From: Dryomyza anilis
Taxonomy: Eukaryota > Arthropoda > Insecta > Diptera > Dryomyzidae
Direction: 5' to 3'
Assembly: GCA_951804985.1 (NCBI GenBank)
Contig: OX638136.1
Location: forward strand, 1,386,501 to 1,450,500
DNA: 64,000 nucleotides
Numbering within the stretch: the first letter of the stretch is position 1; each line of letters begins with the position of its first letter. The position numbers were made by a program, and so were the translations under genes. Below, piece after piece: positions 23,806 through 33,269 of this stretch. A model generated the notes under the pieces. That model was given only the letters and a program-made list of their open reading frames with translations. It had not been told where the DNA came from and did not search any database.

Positions 23806-24113
23806 ACTGAGCCGCGGTAGCTCAGTGGTTAGTGCGTTGGACTGCGAGCCGAAAGGTCCCCGGTTCAAGCCTGGACTGGGGCTAACAACATATTTTCATA
23901 GAAACATTTTTCTATACCGCGCTACCTCTCGGCAGTAAATGGCAAACCTACGAGAGTAAAACTTTGCCTATGAAAAAGCTCTCACCCGCCGTTCGGATTC
24001 GGCAATAAACTGTAGGTCCCACCACTTTAAGTACAAATATAGCACGCACAGCTCAAAATTGAGAGCTCGTCCTAAGTTCTTATAGGACTGTAGTGCCAAA
24101 CTATTATTATATT
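23806..24113 (+). mobile_element. Well-preserved tRNA-derived SINE, left arm only
   Basis: A-box TAGCTCAGTGG (23818-23828) and B-box GGTTCAAGCC (23862-23871) fit the RNA polymerase III internal promoter. Then comes a ~240-bp body (CGCCGTTCGGATTCGGCAAT, GTGCCAAACTATT) and an ATT tail. ATTCTAC occurs before (23799-23805, also 23790-23796) and after (24114-24120). The right arm has the empty site, with GTAGAAT once at 59323-59329. Confidence 0.88.
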
Positions 24114-24289
24114 ATTCTACGTAATAATCATGGTAATTTTTGTATTATGTAAAATTATAAGTGATACCAAAAAGAGATTTATAAAATTTTCTATGGATAG
24201 GTTTATGTTATATCGGTCAATGAACTGTTTACCAAGCTTTCAACAGGTAGTACCATGTATTAGCGAATTACTCGCGTTTTTTAAAACGG

Positions 24290-25045
24290 ACATGATCGAG
24301 TTTTGTGACGGTACCATTTTGAGGCTTCAAATGGCGACCGCACATTCACGGCGGAACCAAACTACCGGCTTCGACGTCAACGCCGTCGAACCAAACACGG
24401 CGCAGAGCATCGAAGAATCACCAACGATATAAAGCTCACCAGTGAGCTTTACACAAAGTGTCACTCATACACTCTCACTGGTGAGCAAATTAGCATAAAC
24501 ACCAACGCATATTGTGTTACTAACACAGGCGCAGCAGTGAGCGAAGCGGCAAAGTGTTACGAATCCATTCTCACTGGTGAGCGCATCACCAATACACAGA
24601 CGTAGCAAAGCTACAAAATCGTGGCACCAACGATTGGGCAACAAAGCACCAACGCGTCACCAACCAATGGCCTATAAAAGGCATGAAAATTACTCTCTAT
24701 GTTCCTGACTTCGCGACTAAATAGCTGCATTGTCACCCTGGGTGTGTTTTTAATTAAACCGTATCGGGAGACATGTGGACCAAAGCGCGACCTAACTGAC
24801 TAAGTTTCCGTCCTTGTTATGGATCCAGGACATATCATACAGTTCCTGAAATTAATCGTATCGAGTAAGTCTGGCTGCAAACACATAAAATTCAGCGAAA
24901 AACCAGCGAGGAGCGTCGAGCGCATCATGCAGGACGCTGCCCCATCATAGTATATTAAGGAGAAATGAATTAAATAAAGAATTGTATTTATTGCTAAACT
25001 AAAATAACCACTTTGCGTACGGCGTATTTATTTGGTGCTGGGGGT
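24290..25045 (+). repeat. LTR-like block with palindromes, TATA box and polyA signal
   Basis: Higher GC than its surroundings. It holds three CTCAC-NN-GTGAG palindromes (24431-24450, 24474-24485, 24570-24581), a TATA box (TATAAAAG at 24673) and AATAAA at 24973. It ends near TTGGTGCTGGGGGTGTCC. This layout is that of a solo LTR or LTR remnant, but no partner LTR or coding part is present. The right-arm copy is 58410-59140. Open frames inside (24130-24432) are probably incidental. Confidence 0.5.
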
Positions 25046-25299
25046 GTCCCTTGCAAATATAAATTATAGAATCAACTGTGTACATTTTTTTTCACTTTGT
25101 TTATTTACTTTCTTTACATTAAATATTTTCTTTAACAACCCAATATTAAATGTGAAATAATTAAAATAACATTGATTTTTTTCCAAACAAATTAATTCTG
25201 ACTTATTTTAATTGGGAATTCATTTTTATTATACTTTCTTTCAATAACGTGACTTGAGTTTGATAGTTTTCAAAAACAAAATAAGAAATTTTACATAAT

Positions 25300-25409
25300 C
25301 AAATAAAAAAAATGGTAGATTTTAAGACTTCCGTGGAAAATGGTAGAACTCGAAAATTTTCGAAAAAAACTGGTATTTCTACTAGAATTGTGGTAGAGTG
25401 ACAACACTG
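25300..25409. mobile_element. hAT-type MITE terminus (partial)
   Basis: Text with GGTAGATTTTAAG and AGAATTGTGGTAGAG ends in GTGACAACACTG at 25409, the same inverted terminus as the complete MITE at 57670-58306. In the right arm only about 12 bp of this end remain (58387-58398), the rest being lost with about 330 bp. Confidence 0.6.
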
Positions 25410-25487
25410 GCTCCAACCTGCTTGCTTGAAGTCGTATAAACGACTGATAGCTTTCGCTCTGCACAAGGACTTATTTTCGGGTGAAAG

Positions 25488-26640
25488 CAGTGTTGTCACT
25501 TAAAAATTATAATTAATGGTAGATTGGGAAAAAATAGTGGTAGATTTCACAAAATAATGGTAGGTTTTTATATATTTGCAAATACGTAAAATTGAGATTT
25601 TTAATATAATCTTTATATATGTATATTTGACTAATTTTATGAATAAACCAGTTGTGAAGGTTAGATCACATGGGAAATTTTAAAGTAGGTGTAATTATGA
25701 TAGTTAGGATTATCAAAATTATAGTCGGTCTAAGCCGACTATAAATACCCTACACATATGTGTGGTTACCATTCAAAGTGATATATAGGTCACCAGGGTA
25801 TACGAATCCTGAAAATAACTACAAACATTCAATCGCTGAAGAATTTCCATTCATTTGATACCCATATTTACAAATGGGTGGGTGTACCGAATTTCGATTT
25901 TTTTTTTTGTGAACCACAAGTCTTTTCGCCGGAAAACATTATTATCATGTATTTGAGCATGACATTAATATATATTTGACCAAAAAAGTTTACCTAAGCA
26001 CGTATACGTAAGAATTGATCATTTTATGTACATTTTATATGAGGTATTCGTACATACAGCGTAGGTATATTAGTAATCTAAGTTATAAGTTTCATTTATC
26101 TAGCTCTTCAATTTTAAAAGTAGTAGGGATTTCAACAGACAGACAGACGGACAGACAGACGGACATCGCTAAATCGACTCAGGAGGCCATGCTGATCAAG
26201 AATATATATACTTTTCCATACCGGAGATGCTTCCTTCTGGGTGTTACAAACGGCGTACCAAACTGAATATACCCTTTCACTCTTAGTGTAGGGTATAAAA
26301 ATGGCCGATATTATAATTTTAAAACATTTCAATTGTATAAGCAAACTTAATCATATATATTTTTCTTTGAAAACACAATAAATACATTGATTCCAGTTAA
26401 ACTCAAGCATAGGGAATTGTGTTGAAAATTCAATGTGAAATATGAATATATCAATTTTTTTTTGCAAATAAATTGACATATTTTATATCAAAGTCTCACC
26501 TTATAGACACGTGTTGAGGTATTTTTATATGGAAATTCAGGATCACTAAATCAAACTGTAAAACGCACATATTGGACCTTCAATGTTTGCCTAGAATTAA
26601 TTTTTAAACTTACGGTTATTTCTTTCAATATTTTGATTTT
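25488..26640. mobile_element. hAT-type MITE, interrupted and 3'-deleted (left arm)
   Basis: Starts CAGTGTTGTCACTT, preceded by the 8-bp flank GGTGAAAG (25480-25487). It is the inverse-oriented partner of the complete right-arm copy. It is split by a 668-bp dispersed-repeat insertion (25634-26301) and its far end is deleted after about 26640, where GTCGCCAAGGCGAC text begins. Confidence 0.75.
25634..26301 (-). mobile_element. Full-length dispersed repeat inserted in the MITE (left arm only)
   Basis: Holds the hairpin TATAGTCGG-TCTAAG-CCGACTATA (25720-25743), ATACCCTACAC, a GACAGACAGACGGACAGAC tract, TGATCAAGAATATATATAC, GTGTTACAAACGGCG and the end GTGTAGGGTATA. The right arm reads straight across the site (58153-58162), which gives the empty state. 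No protein is encoded. Confidence 0.75.
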
Positions 26641-27246
26641 ATATGTCGCCAAGGCGACATAAATAATTGTGTGCGTCTTTATTTCGTTTCTGCAAATGGC
26701 ATAGTGCGTGCGCGGCAATGAGACGTTGGTCATGTGCTGGCGGGCTTTAAATAGGCTCCAAATACATTAAATGCATTCTCATATTTTTCAAGTAGCTTTG
26801 GTTCTGCGCTTAAAGCTAGCAACATCTGATCGATGAAGTGTAACGCTAAGATATGTCTTGAGATGTGGCAGCAGCGCTTGTAGCAACAGGCATCTCGACG
26901 AGCAGCGAGAGTTGACACAGCGTTTGAAACATTATTTTTTTGTTCAGTACCCCTGGAAGAAAGTGATAAAAAGACCGAACAAATTTTTATTACAGAAATC
27001 GATAGCAGACATCTTGGTGACCACCTTTTTATCACTTTCCTCCCACTTTTTCCCACCCACCCACTTTTGTCCATACACCTTTTCACTTCCGAAAAACTCC
27101 CACATCAAGCAAACGAACGGACAAATTAACAAGTTCATTAACGATAGTTCATTTTATCGTAATTTGGGAAAAATTGTATATATTTATAAAGCGTACGAAG
27201 AGTTACCAATATAAGTTAAAAAATATATATTTATATATATATATAT
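26641..27246. other. Conserved non-TE-looking segment of the arms, no gene assigned
   Basis: Present in both arms (right copy 56720-57260). It includes a C-rich stretch around 27040-27075. Open frames of 113-118 aa occur in both arms (26858-27214 +, 56732-57073 -) and share ~80 C-terminal residues, but their N-termini differ through frameshifts. That argues against a maintained protein. It ends in a short (TA)n run that adjoins the Gypsy LTR. Confidence 0.5.
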
Positions 27247-27418
27247 TGTTACGAAAAGATGTAATTTGCCCCATAGTGCAAGCAATCAACAATAATTAAT
27301 GAGACGCAAGACAATTTAGCACTAAGCGTGTGTTAGAAAGAGACGGAAGATCATTCAGCGCATTAAAACACATGAGTGCGTATGAGATGGTACGAAAGTA
27401 TAGCTGCAGAAGCGCCTA

Positions 27419-28700
27419 ATGGAAGAATTAGAGAACCAAGGTATTGACTTCGCAGAGCACGAGTTTGAAGTAGAAGCTGCAACAGCGTCATCGAAAAGTG
27501 TGGACACGGAGCAAAAAGTACAGTCCCAAAGTTTTGATATGAGCCAGTGGCTTGGAGAAATACAACAACAGCTACAAGGAAAATCCATTCAGCTCAAATT
27601 AGACATGAAGCAAGAACTTCTAGAAAGTTCAAAACAATTTCAAGAAAATTCGACCAGAATGGAACAGAAACTTCAAGAAAATTCAAAACAGCTCCAAGAA
27701 AATTCGACCAGATTGGAACAGAGACTTCTAGAGAATTCCAACCAACATCAAGTAAAAATTGAGCAACAGATGCAGGAACATTCTAAGCAGCTTCTGGAAG
27801 TTTCTAATACACTCCATGGCAAAGTAAACGAACTTGAGGCACATGTAAATGACATTGTAGTGGACATTGATGACAAATTTCAAAAGTTGGAAAATGGTTT
27901 CGACAAAAAGTTACAGAAAATACAAGAAGATGTCAGTTAACTACAGATAAGTGGACCAACACAGCATGTTGTTACTGGTACGAGGCTAAAATCGCCGATT
28001 TACGATGGAACCACAGCGTTCAACATTTATAAGCTGCAATTTGAGACCACGTTTGTAAGTAATCGATGAAACAATGAGGACAGCGTAGCCGCACTTATCG
28101 TAGCGCTTAAAGGAGGCACAGCCGAAGTATTGCAGACTGTTCCAGAAAGCGATCGAAACAGTTATTTAGCGGTTATGTCTGCATTGCAACGAAAATACGG
28201 CAGTGATCACATGAAGCAAATCTACAGAATGGAACTAAAGTGCCGAATGCAAAAAAATGGTGAAACATTGCAGGCGTATGCAGCGGACGTCGAGAGGCTT
28301 GCGAATTTGTCGTATGCAGATTCAACGAGTGATTTCATGGAATAGTGTAAGATCGAAGCCTTCGTTGACGGCATACGTAATCCGGAAACACAGTAACAAT
28401 GCCGAAAGTGACATTTATGGAAACTGTAACCACAGCGCTAACACAGGAGACAGCAACTACGTTGTGCCGCCCAGCGCCAAAGGTCCGTAAACTAGATGTG
28501 TAGAATGTAGACCTACTTCAGGTAATTTGCGAAGCGTTAAAATGTGGAGCTAAACTAGATTACACTGCTGCCAACCGAGACACCCAATTTAAAGGTAAAT
28601 GCTACAACTATAATACATATGAGCATATGGCACGTGATTGTCGTGAAACACGCAAGCACTCAATGAATCCATTTGCAAATGAACCCCGACATGAAGAAAC
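27419..28700 (+). pseudogene. Gypsy 2 gag (left copy), coiled coil plus capsid, interrupted
   Basis: 173-aa open part (27419-27940) rich in Gln/Glu, with repeats of the ~20-residue type LQENSKQLQENSTRLEQ, then a TAA. Downstream in the same general order: capsid text (GGTAEVLQTVPESDRNSYLAV, 28130-28345) and one zinc knuckle near 28600-28650 read as CYNYNTYEHMARDC, with the second Cys replaced by Tyr. Several in-frame stops are shared with the right arm. The left copy carries 18 more residues of the repeat than the right one. Confidence 0.85.
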
Positions 28701-28874
28701 CCAGGATCATGTCCAAAAAAATGTAAATTTTAATCAAGCTTTAAACTAAAACGAGTCAGTTCTGCGGGGCACGATCTGACTCGCATAATCGATTGCCCCA
28801 GAATCTCCATTTCACAAATTGCTCGAAACCCAAATTGCTTAACTGTCGAAGAACTCATTGATTGTACAGCATAT

Positions 28875-29447
28875 ATGGTAACATTGGATACGGGAGCTTC
28901 GCACTCAATAATAAGAAGTAACCTTGTTAAGGATAAAGTAGAGCCGCTTGTAGGAATAAGATTACAAACAGCTACAGGTGAACAGGCCCCTATCAGAGGA
29001 AAGATTACCAAGAAAATCACGATTGGTACTACGACAGTTAAGCATGATTTTATTGTGGCAGAAATAGTAGACGAAATAATACTTGGCATGGACTTCATGA
29101 TAAAGAACGGTTTCACACTTGATTTAACAAGACAAATTTTGAATTATGCCAACACGGAGATCCAACTAAATATTGATTGTTACCAGAGCCCGAAAATGAA
29201 ACAAGTTACTGCTTATAAAAATAGAAAAATACCACCTAATTCAGAAGCAATTGTTTGGGCGAAATTAAATGGAGATTGTGGGATAAGCAAGTTGTGGGTT
29301 ATTGAAGCAACCGAAGAGCTGTATAAAAGTAACATAGGGGTAGGAAGAACACTTGTTGAGGCGGAGAAAGACAGAATTGTACCTATAAGAGTTCTCAATT
29401 TGGAAAACTCGTCAAAATTAATCAAAAAGGGAACAGTGGTAGGCTAG
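28875..29447 (+). pseudogene. Gypsy 2 protease region (left copy)
   Basis: 190-aa frame with VTLDTGASHSII near its start, the active-site motif of retroviral-type aspartic proteases, and IILGMDFM, the second conserved protease segment. It ends at a TAG; Pol text continues in frame after it for about 40 codons. More intact than its right-arm partner, which carries a 14-base deletion and an extra stop. Confidence 0.85.
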
Positions 29448-29548
29448 TGTCAAGAGGCATCAGCGATTATAAATTGCGAGTCAAATACATCAAAGGACTA
29501 TGTCACACCGCAAATAAACAAACAATCTACTCACAAGTTTATAAATGA

Positions 29549-29890
29549 GTGGACGAAGGATTTGGCTGCCAAAGAAAAGAGACATATCGGTGTATATTTG
29601 CTGAAAAGAGCCAAAAGGACGGCAGAACTGCCATTGAAAAACATCGAATAGACACAGGTGATTCTAACCCAATTCGTCAAGCACCAAGAAGTGTACCACT
29701 TGCGAAAAGAGACGAAGTATCACATTTGGTTGAAGAAATGCACACAAATGGCGTGGTGGAACCATCTGAGAGTCCATGGAGTTCACCAGTAGTATTGGTG
29801 AAAAAGAAGGACGGTAGTACTCGGTTCTGCGTTGATTACCGAAAACTTAATGATCACCAACAAAGACAGTTATCCACTGCAAAGAATCGA
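29549..29890 (+). pseudogene. Gypsy 2 RT N-terminus (left copy), truncated
   Basis: Reads [39 protein letters not shown] and VDYRKLND, the fingers part of Ty3/Gypsy RT. A frameshift separates it from the protease frame. After CAAAGAATCGA the sequence switches to array 2, so palm and catalytic YxDD are absent here. They are present in the right-arm copy. Confidence 0.88.
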
Positions 29891-29893
29891 AGA

Positions 29894-31300
29894 ATTGCTC
29901 GTTTTGTTTTTTTCTAATCGTTGTGATATATTTTTATCACCAACCAACAATTTTTTTTTTAATTGAATTTTATCTTTCCATGTACTTTATATTTTTTTTT
30001 GTGTTATCATGTTTTTATACTTCTTTCGATTTTAATATATTTTCAAATTTTTGTTTTTGTTTGTTGTTTATTATTGGGCAACCTTTTGTTTTTTTTTTAT
30101 TTGTTTTTTTTTTCTACGCTTTAAGTAGCATTTTCAATTTTGATTCTTTTTTTACTTTTATCACTCATAAAATATATTTATTGTTTTGTTTAAATATTAA
30201 TATTTTAGATTTTAAGTAATTATTTTACATTCATTAATTTTAAGTAGCAAATTTCTTTTACATGCAATATTAAATAAAGGTATGTTTAGAATTTTATAGG
30301 TATTAAGAGAATTCAAATTTTAAAGACTGATATAATTTTAATTATCAAATTTTCAATAATTTAGATATATTTTTTGGGTTTTTGGGTTAGGCACTTATAT
30401 GGTTTTTAACCTTTTTTTCACGTTTTGCATTTGATAATTTAGTTTCGTTTGTGATTATTGCAGACTTCTAGAAAAATAGAATTTATGTTGTAGTTTTAAA
30501 ACAGATTGTTTTCCAAGATTTATTTCTGATCAATCTGCGCTTTAAAGCCTTGGTTCTTGATCGAGATCGTGGTAAAAGTGATTGCTAAAACGTTGTTTTC
30601 TATATCACTACGACGAAAAATGCTCGTTTCTCGCACCCAAAATCCAATCAATAATACTAAATAACACAAATGAAATAATAATTTTTGTTTGAAACTAGTT
30701 AATATGTTCTCTTTTTTTACCTTTGGTTGGAGAATTATCTTGGATAATGCAAATTTCGAACTACTGAGGGAAAATGGTGGAAACACGTCAATAGTGTCAA
30801 ACAAATCAATTTAAATTCCTATAAATGTTTATTATTAGTTTTACTTATTTTTTCTTAAATGTGTGTTTTCTAATTACCTTGGAATGGATATGCCGATTGG
30901 AATTATGCAAGCGTGATTTATGGGACTTTTTCTATACACAGGTGTCTTATAAAAGAACAAACGCTTTTAACAATTTTCTTAAATAATTAACTTTCAGTTT
31001 TTTTAAAGTTTCTTTTTTTTTCCACCAAAAGCACAAATTTATATTTTTAAAGAAAAGTTTTTATTAATTTAAACTATTTACGAATTATATATACAAATTC
31101 CGATTAGAGAAAAATGTTGATGTGCGTTTCTCGAAGTCACAAATGGAAAAGAAAGACGTTGATTTCGCAACTGTTTTACACAGTAGGTGTACATTCTAAT
31201 TTCGAATCGAAATTCAATTTCGTTAAGTTTGAAAGGAACTAAATTGGTATCATTTTTTTTTACGACAACTAACAATTTTTGTATCGAAAATTTATCGAAA
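29894..31300. other. AT-rich segment replacing pol in array 2 (unit A; also B, C, E)
   Basis: On the minus strand this follows directly after the protease motif. It carries long T/A runs and AATAAA-like signals near 31065 and 30275. Minus frames at 31078-31341 and 30520-30804 recur in other units, but the second lacks an ATG. A 15-residue hydrophobic stretch (CYLVLLIGFW) in it gives no family match that I recognise. The partners are 35050-35322 and 39591-39863. RT, RNase H and integrase motifs are absent. Confidence 0.5.
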
Positions 31301-33029
31301 TACAGCTGATGCTGGCACCGGTATCTAACAACCCTGATCATGGTTGTTATTTATAATTGTTGAAACTAACATACGCTTGGTTTGACGCAGTGCTTTCCAA
31401 AATCTTCTAAGACGTAAAGTCGATCTTTTTGGTTTATCTCTATTCAATTCATTTTGAGGTGTTTGATTAAAAATTCGATTTCTAATTTCAAGATATTCTT
31501 GCCATCTTTGGTGGTAAGGACGTATTGGATATATAAGGTAGGTAATTTGCTATTTTAATTTTTTTCATTTTGTAAAAGTGTATAATTCAATTTTAATTTT
31601 TCAATTTCATTTTGTACATTCAATTTAGTTTTAGATTTTGCTGTGCTAGTCGGTAATATTTAAATATCGTTTATAAAATTAAAATTGGTTACTCGGTTGG
31701 TGTTGAATGGTCCCTTGTAGAAGTTTTTCGAGTTTCGGGCAATACGTTTTGGGCATTGTGGTTTATACACATTTTTAGCACCGCAGCCATAGAAAAATAT
31801 GTTGCGTTCCCTATCACACATATCCCAAGGATGACCTCCCTCGTTACAGTTCCAACATCTCATAACTTTGTCTACACTCAGAACATCATCACCAGATAAA
31901 TGTACCTGTATACAATCTTCGGATTCGACATCTACACTATCCTCTTGCAACGCTGCAATATTTCTCTTTTGAGTAAAGTTACTTGATTGAATTTATGCAA
32001 CTTTTCGAGACTGTTGATTTCTTCGTTAAGGAGATTTTCCTGTATCTGGCAAAGTTTTCTAAGATGAGCGATGGATTGTATTGGGACATATAGTAGTTCG
32101 TGCCTAACATCAGGTCGTAAATTTCGCGTTTTTATCTCAATTAAATCTGATTCGTCAATGGGTTCGGGCATTCGATCAACAATTGAGATAATCGTATCAT
32201 AAAATATTTTAAACGTTTCGGTAGGTTTTTGTTTGCGACTGCGAATTTCTTCGCGAAAATCGTAATTTGTCTTATGGTCTTTGTACTGATATCTGAGCGC
32301 AGAACAAAAATGTTGCCATTCAATGCGTTGTACTTGCTTGTGATAACGCTAGTACCATTCTTTTGCTTTCCCAGATAATAAAATGTGTAAATTTTTGCAA
32401 ACTGAGTTAAAATTGTTATTTAGACTATCAGCCGTTAATGATCAAATACGATAGATAAATTCTTCACAATTTAATTCACTTGACGAACCGGCAAATTTAA
32501 CGTTCCAATTTTGAACGATGAATGTAACTTTTTCCGGTTTAATACTTGATAATACATTATGGTTTGAATTTGGATTAGAATTTGTCTGAGAATTCTGGAT
32601 ACAAATATTTGGATTTGCGTTTACATTGGCTGAATTATTGTTGGTGTTCTGATCGTGCTGTTGTATATTTAAATTTGAAAGCATGCGTTGAAAACTAGTT
32701 TCAATCATATGTGAAATCTGAGTTAAATCTAATGTGGTGCTATTATTTGCATTGCGCGGATTCAAATTAAAATTTTGGTATTGTTGGTTTAAAAACAATT
32801 GTGAGTTATTTTCATTTCTATGGTTATTAGTACTAACACCCGTCGTATGCGTTTCATTATTTAATGGGGAATTACTCAAATTTAACAGAGGCAAGGACAT
32901 ACTATTGGGAGCTTCATTTACTGGAGAGTTATAACGTGGAAATGTAGGCAAGGATGTCTGCGAAGACTCATCGTATATTATTCGTACCTCGGGTATTAGG
33001 TCGTTTTTGCAAAACTGCGCGAACTTCAT
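31300..33029 (-). pseudogene. Osvaldo-like Gypsy gag plus start of protease (unit A)
   Basis: ATG at 33029, then an Asn-rich N-terminal domain (195 aa to 32442). The same frame goes on after TGA with capsid-like text (SGKAKEWY, then TAG, then RYHKQVQR; TFKIFYDTIISIVDRMPEPI). A one-base shift precedes the nucleocapsid CWNCNEGGHPWDMC and FYGCGAKNVYKPQC. LLDTGAS at about 31306-31330 opens protease and then homology stops. The paired-knuckle type and the tRNA-Lys PBS of the related copy at 48952 suggest the Osvaldo/Ulysses group; that placement is an inference. Confidence 0.82.
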
Positions 33030-33038
33030 TTGTATTAC

Positions 33039-33269
33039 TTACTTGCTTTTTGTTATTGGTTTTAATTCTCGAATGTGACATAAACGTTTACAGATTGGAC
33101 ATTCGTGTGTGTTATTAAGCCATTTTGAAATGCAATTCTTATGGAATATGTGATTACATAAGGTGATTAAACATTCACAATCGCTTGTCAATTTAGCCAA
33201 GCAAATAGAGCAATTGTTTTTTTCTGCCACTTCTAAAAGTCCAGGTATGTTCTCATTACTGTGAATCAA
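33039..33269 (-). CDS. RING-H2 zinc-finger frame directly upstream of gag (unit A)
   Basis: Numbered from the TTG at 33269, the ligands are C20-x2-C23-x14-C38-x-H40-x2-H43-x2-C46-x10-C57-x2-C60, a full RING-H2 cross-brace set. Ile22 and Trp50 sit where E3 ligases contact the ubiquitin-conjugating enzyme. The frame opens after a TAA and has no in-frame ATG, so translation needs splicing, a non-ATG start or fusion. A splice-acceptor-like TTCACAG precedes it and GTAAGT (33042-33037) lies at its end. Its TAA is in frame with the gag ATG ten bases on. It could be a captured host exon or a lost Gag N-terminal domain. E3 activity is inferred only. Confidence 0.75.
   Translation of the reverse strand: MIHSNENIPGLLEVAEKNNCSICLAKLTSDCECLITLCNHIFHKNCISKWLNNTHECPICKRLCHIRELKPITKSK

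Larger units (their letters stand above)
18233..29890. repeat. Left arm of a very large inverted repeat
   Basis: The order copia RT, copia gag and LTR, dispersed repeat with SINE, 15-bp minisatellite, LTR-like block, hAT MITE, conserved 26.7-27.2 kb segment, and Gypsy LTR-gag-PR-RT recurs in reverse orientation at 64000 down to 53395. The match ends at 29890 (CAAAGAATCGA), where array 2 begins. The arms differ by substitutions and by many indels of 20-660 bp. Confidence 0.93.
27247..29890 (+). mobile_element. Gypsy 2 (tRNA-Leu PBS type), left-arm copy, truncated
   Basis: Plus-strand order: LTR fragment (27247-27389), gag, protease, RT start. A deletion joins LTR text GAGATG straight to GTACGAAAGTATAG, removing most of the LTR, the PBS and the first gag codons that the right arm keeps. 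RT is cut at 29890 by the start of array 2. Confidence 0.9.

Noticed and set aside
23806..23880. Possible functional tRNA gene (A-box and B-box present)
   Set aside because: Continues into a SINE body with ATT tail and target duplications; repeated elsewhere with changes; acceptor stem not closed.
24130..24432. 100-aa open frame with ATG at the edge of the LTR-like block
   Set aside because: Spans unrelated repeat pieces, no known domain, and its mirror in the right arm is not open to the same extent.
26858..27214. Open frames of 113-118 aa shared by both arms (26858-27214 and 56732-57073)
   Set aside because: Frames are shifted against each other at the N-terminus and interrupted differently; shared text is explained by the inverted duplication.
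18233..29890. Inverted repeat as a pure assembly artefact
   Set aside because: Arms carry private insertions with empty sites and different deletions, which a duplicated contig would not show. A haplotype join is not fully excluded.
30520..30804. Possible env remnant because of the hydrophobic CYLVLLIGFW stretch in array 2
   Set aside because: No ATG, no signal peptide, no cleavage motif or other env-like feature; AT-rich translation is an adequate explanation.
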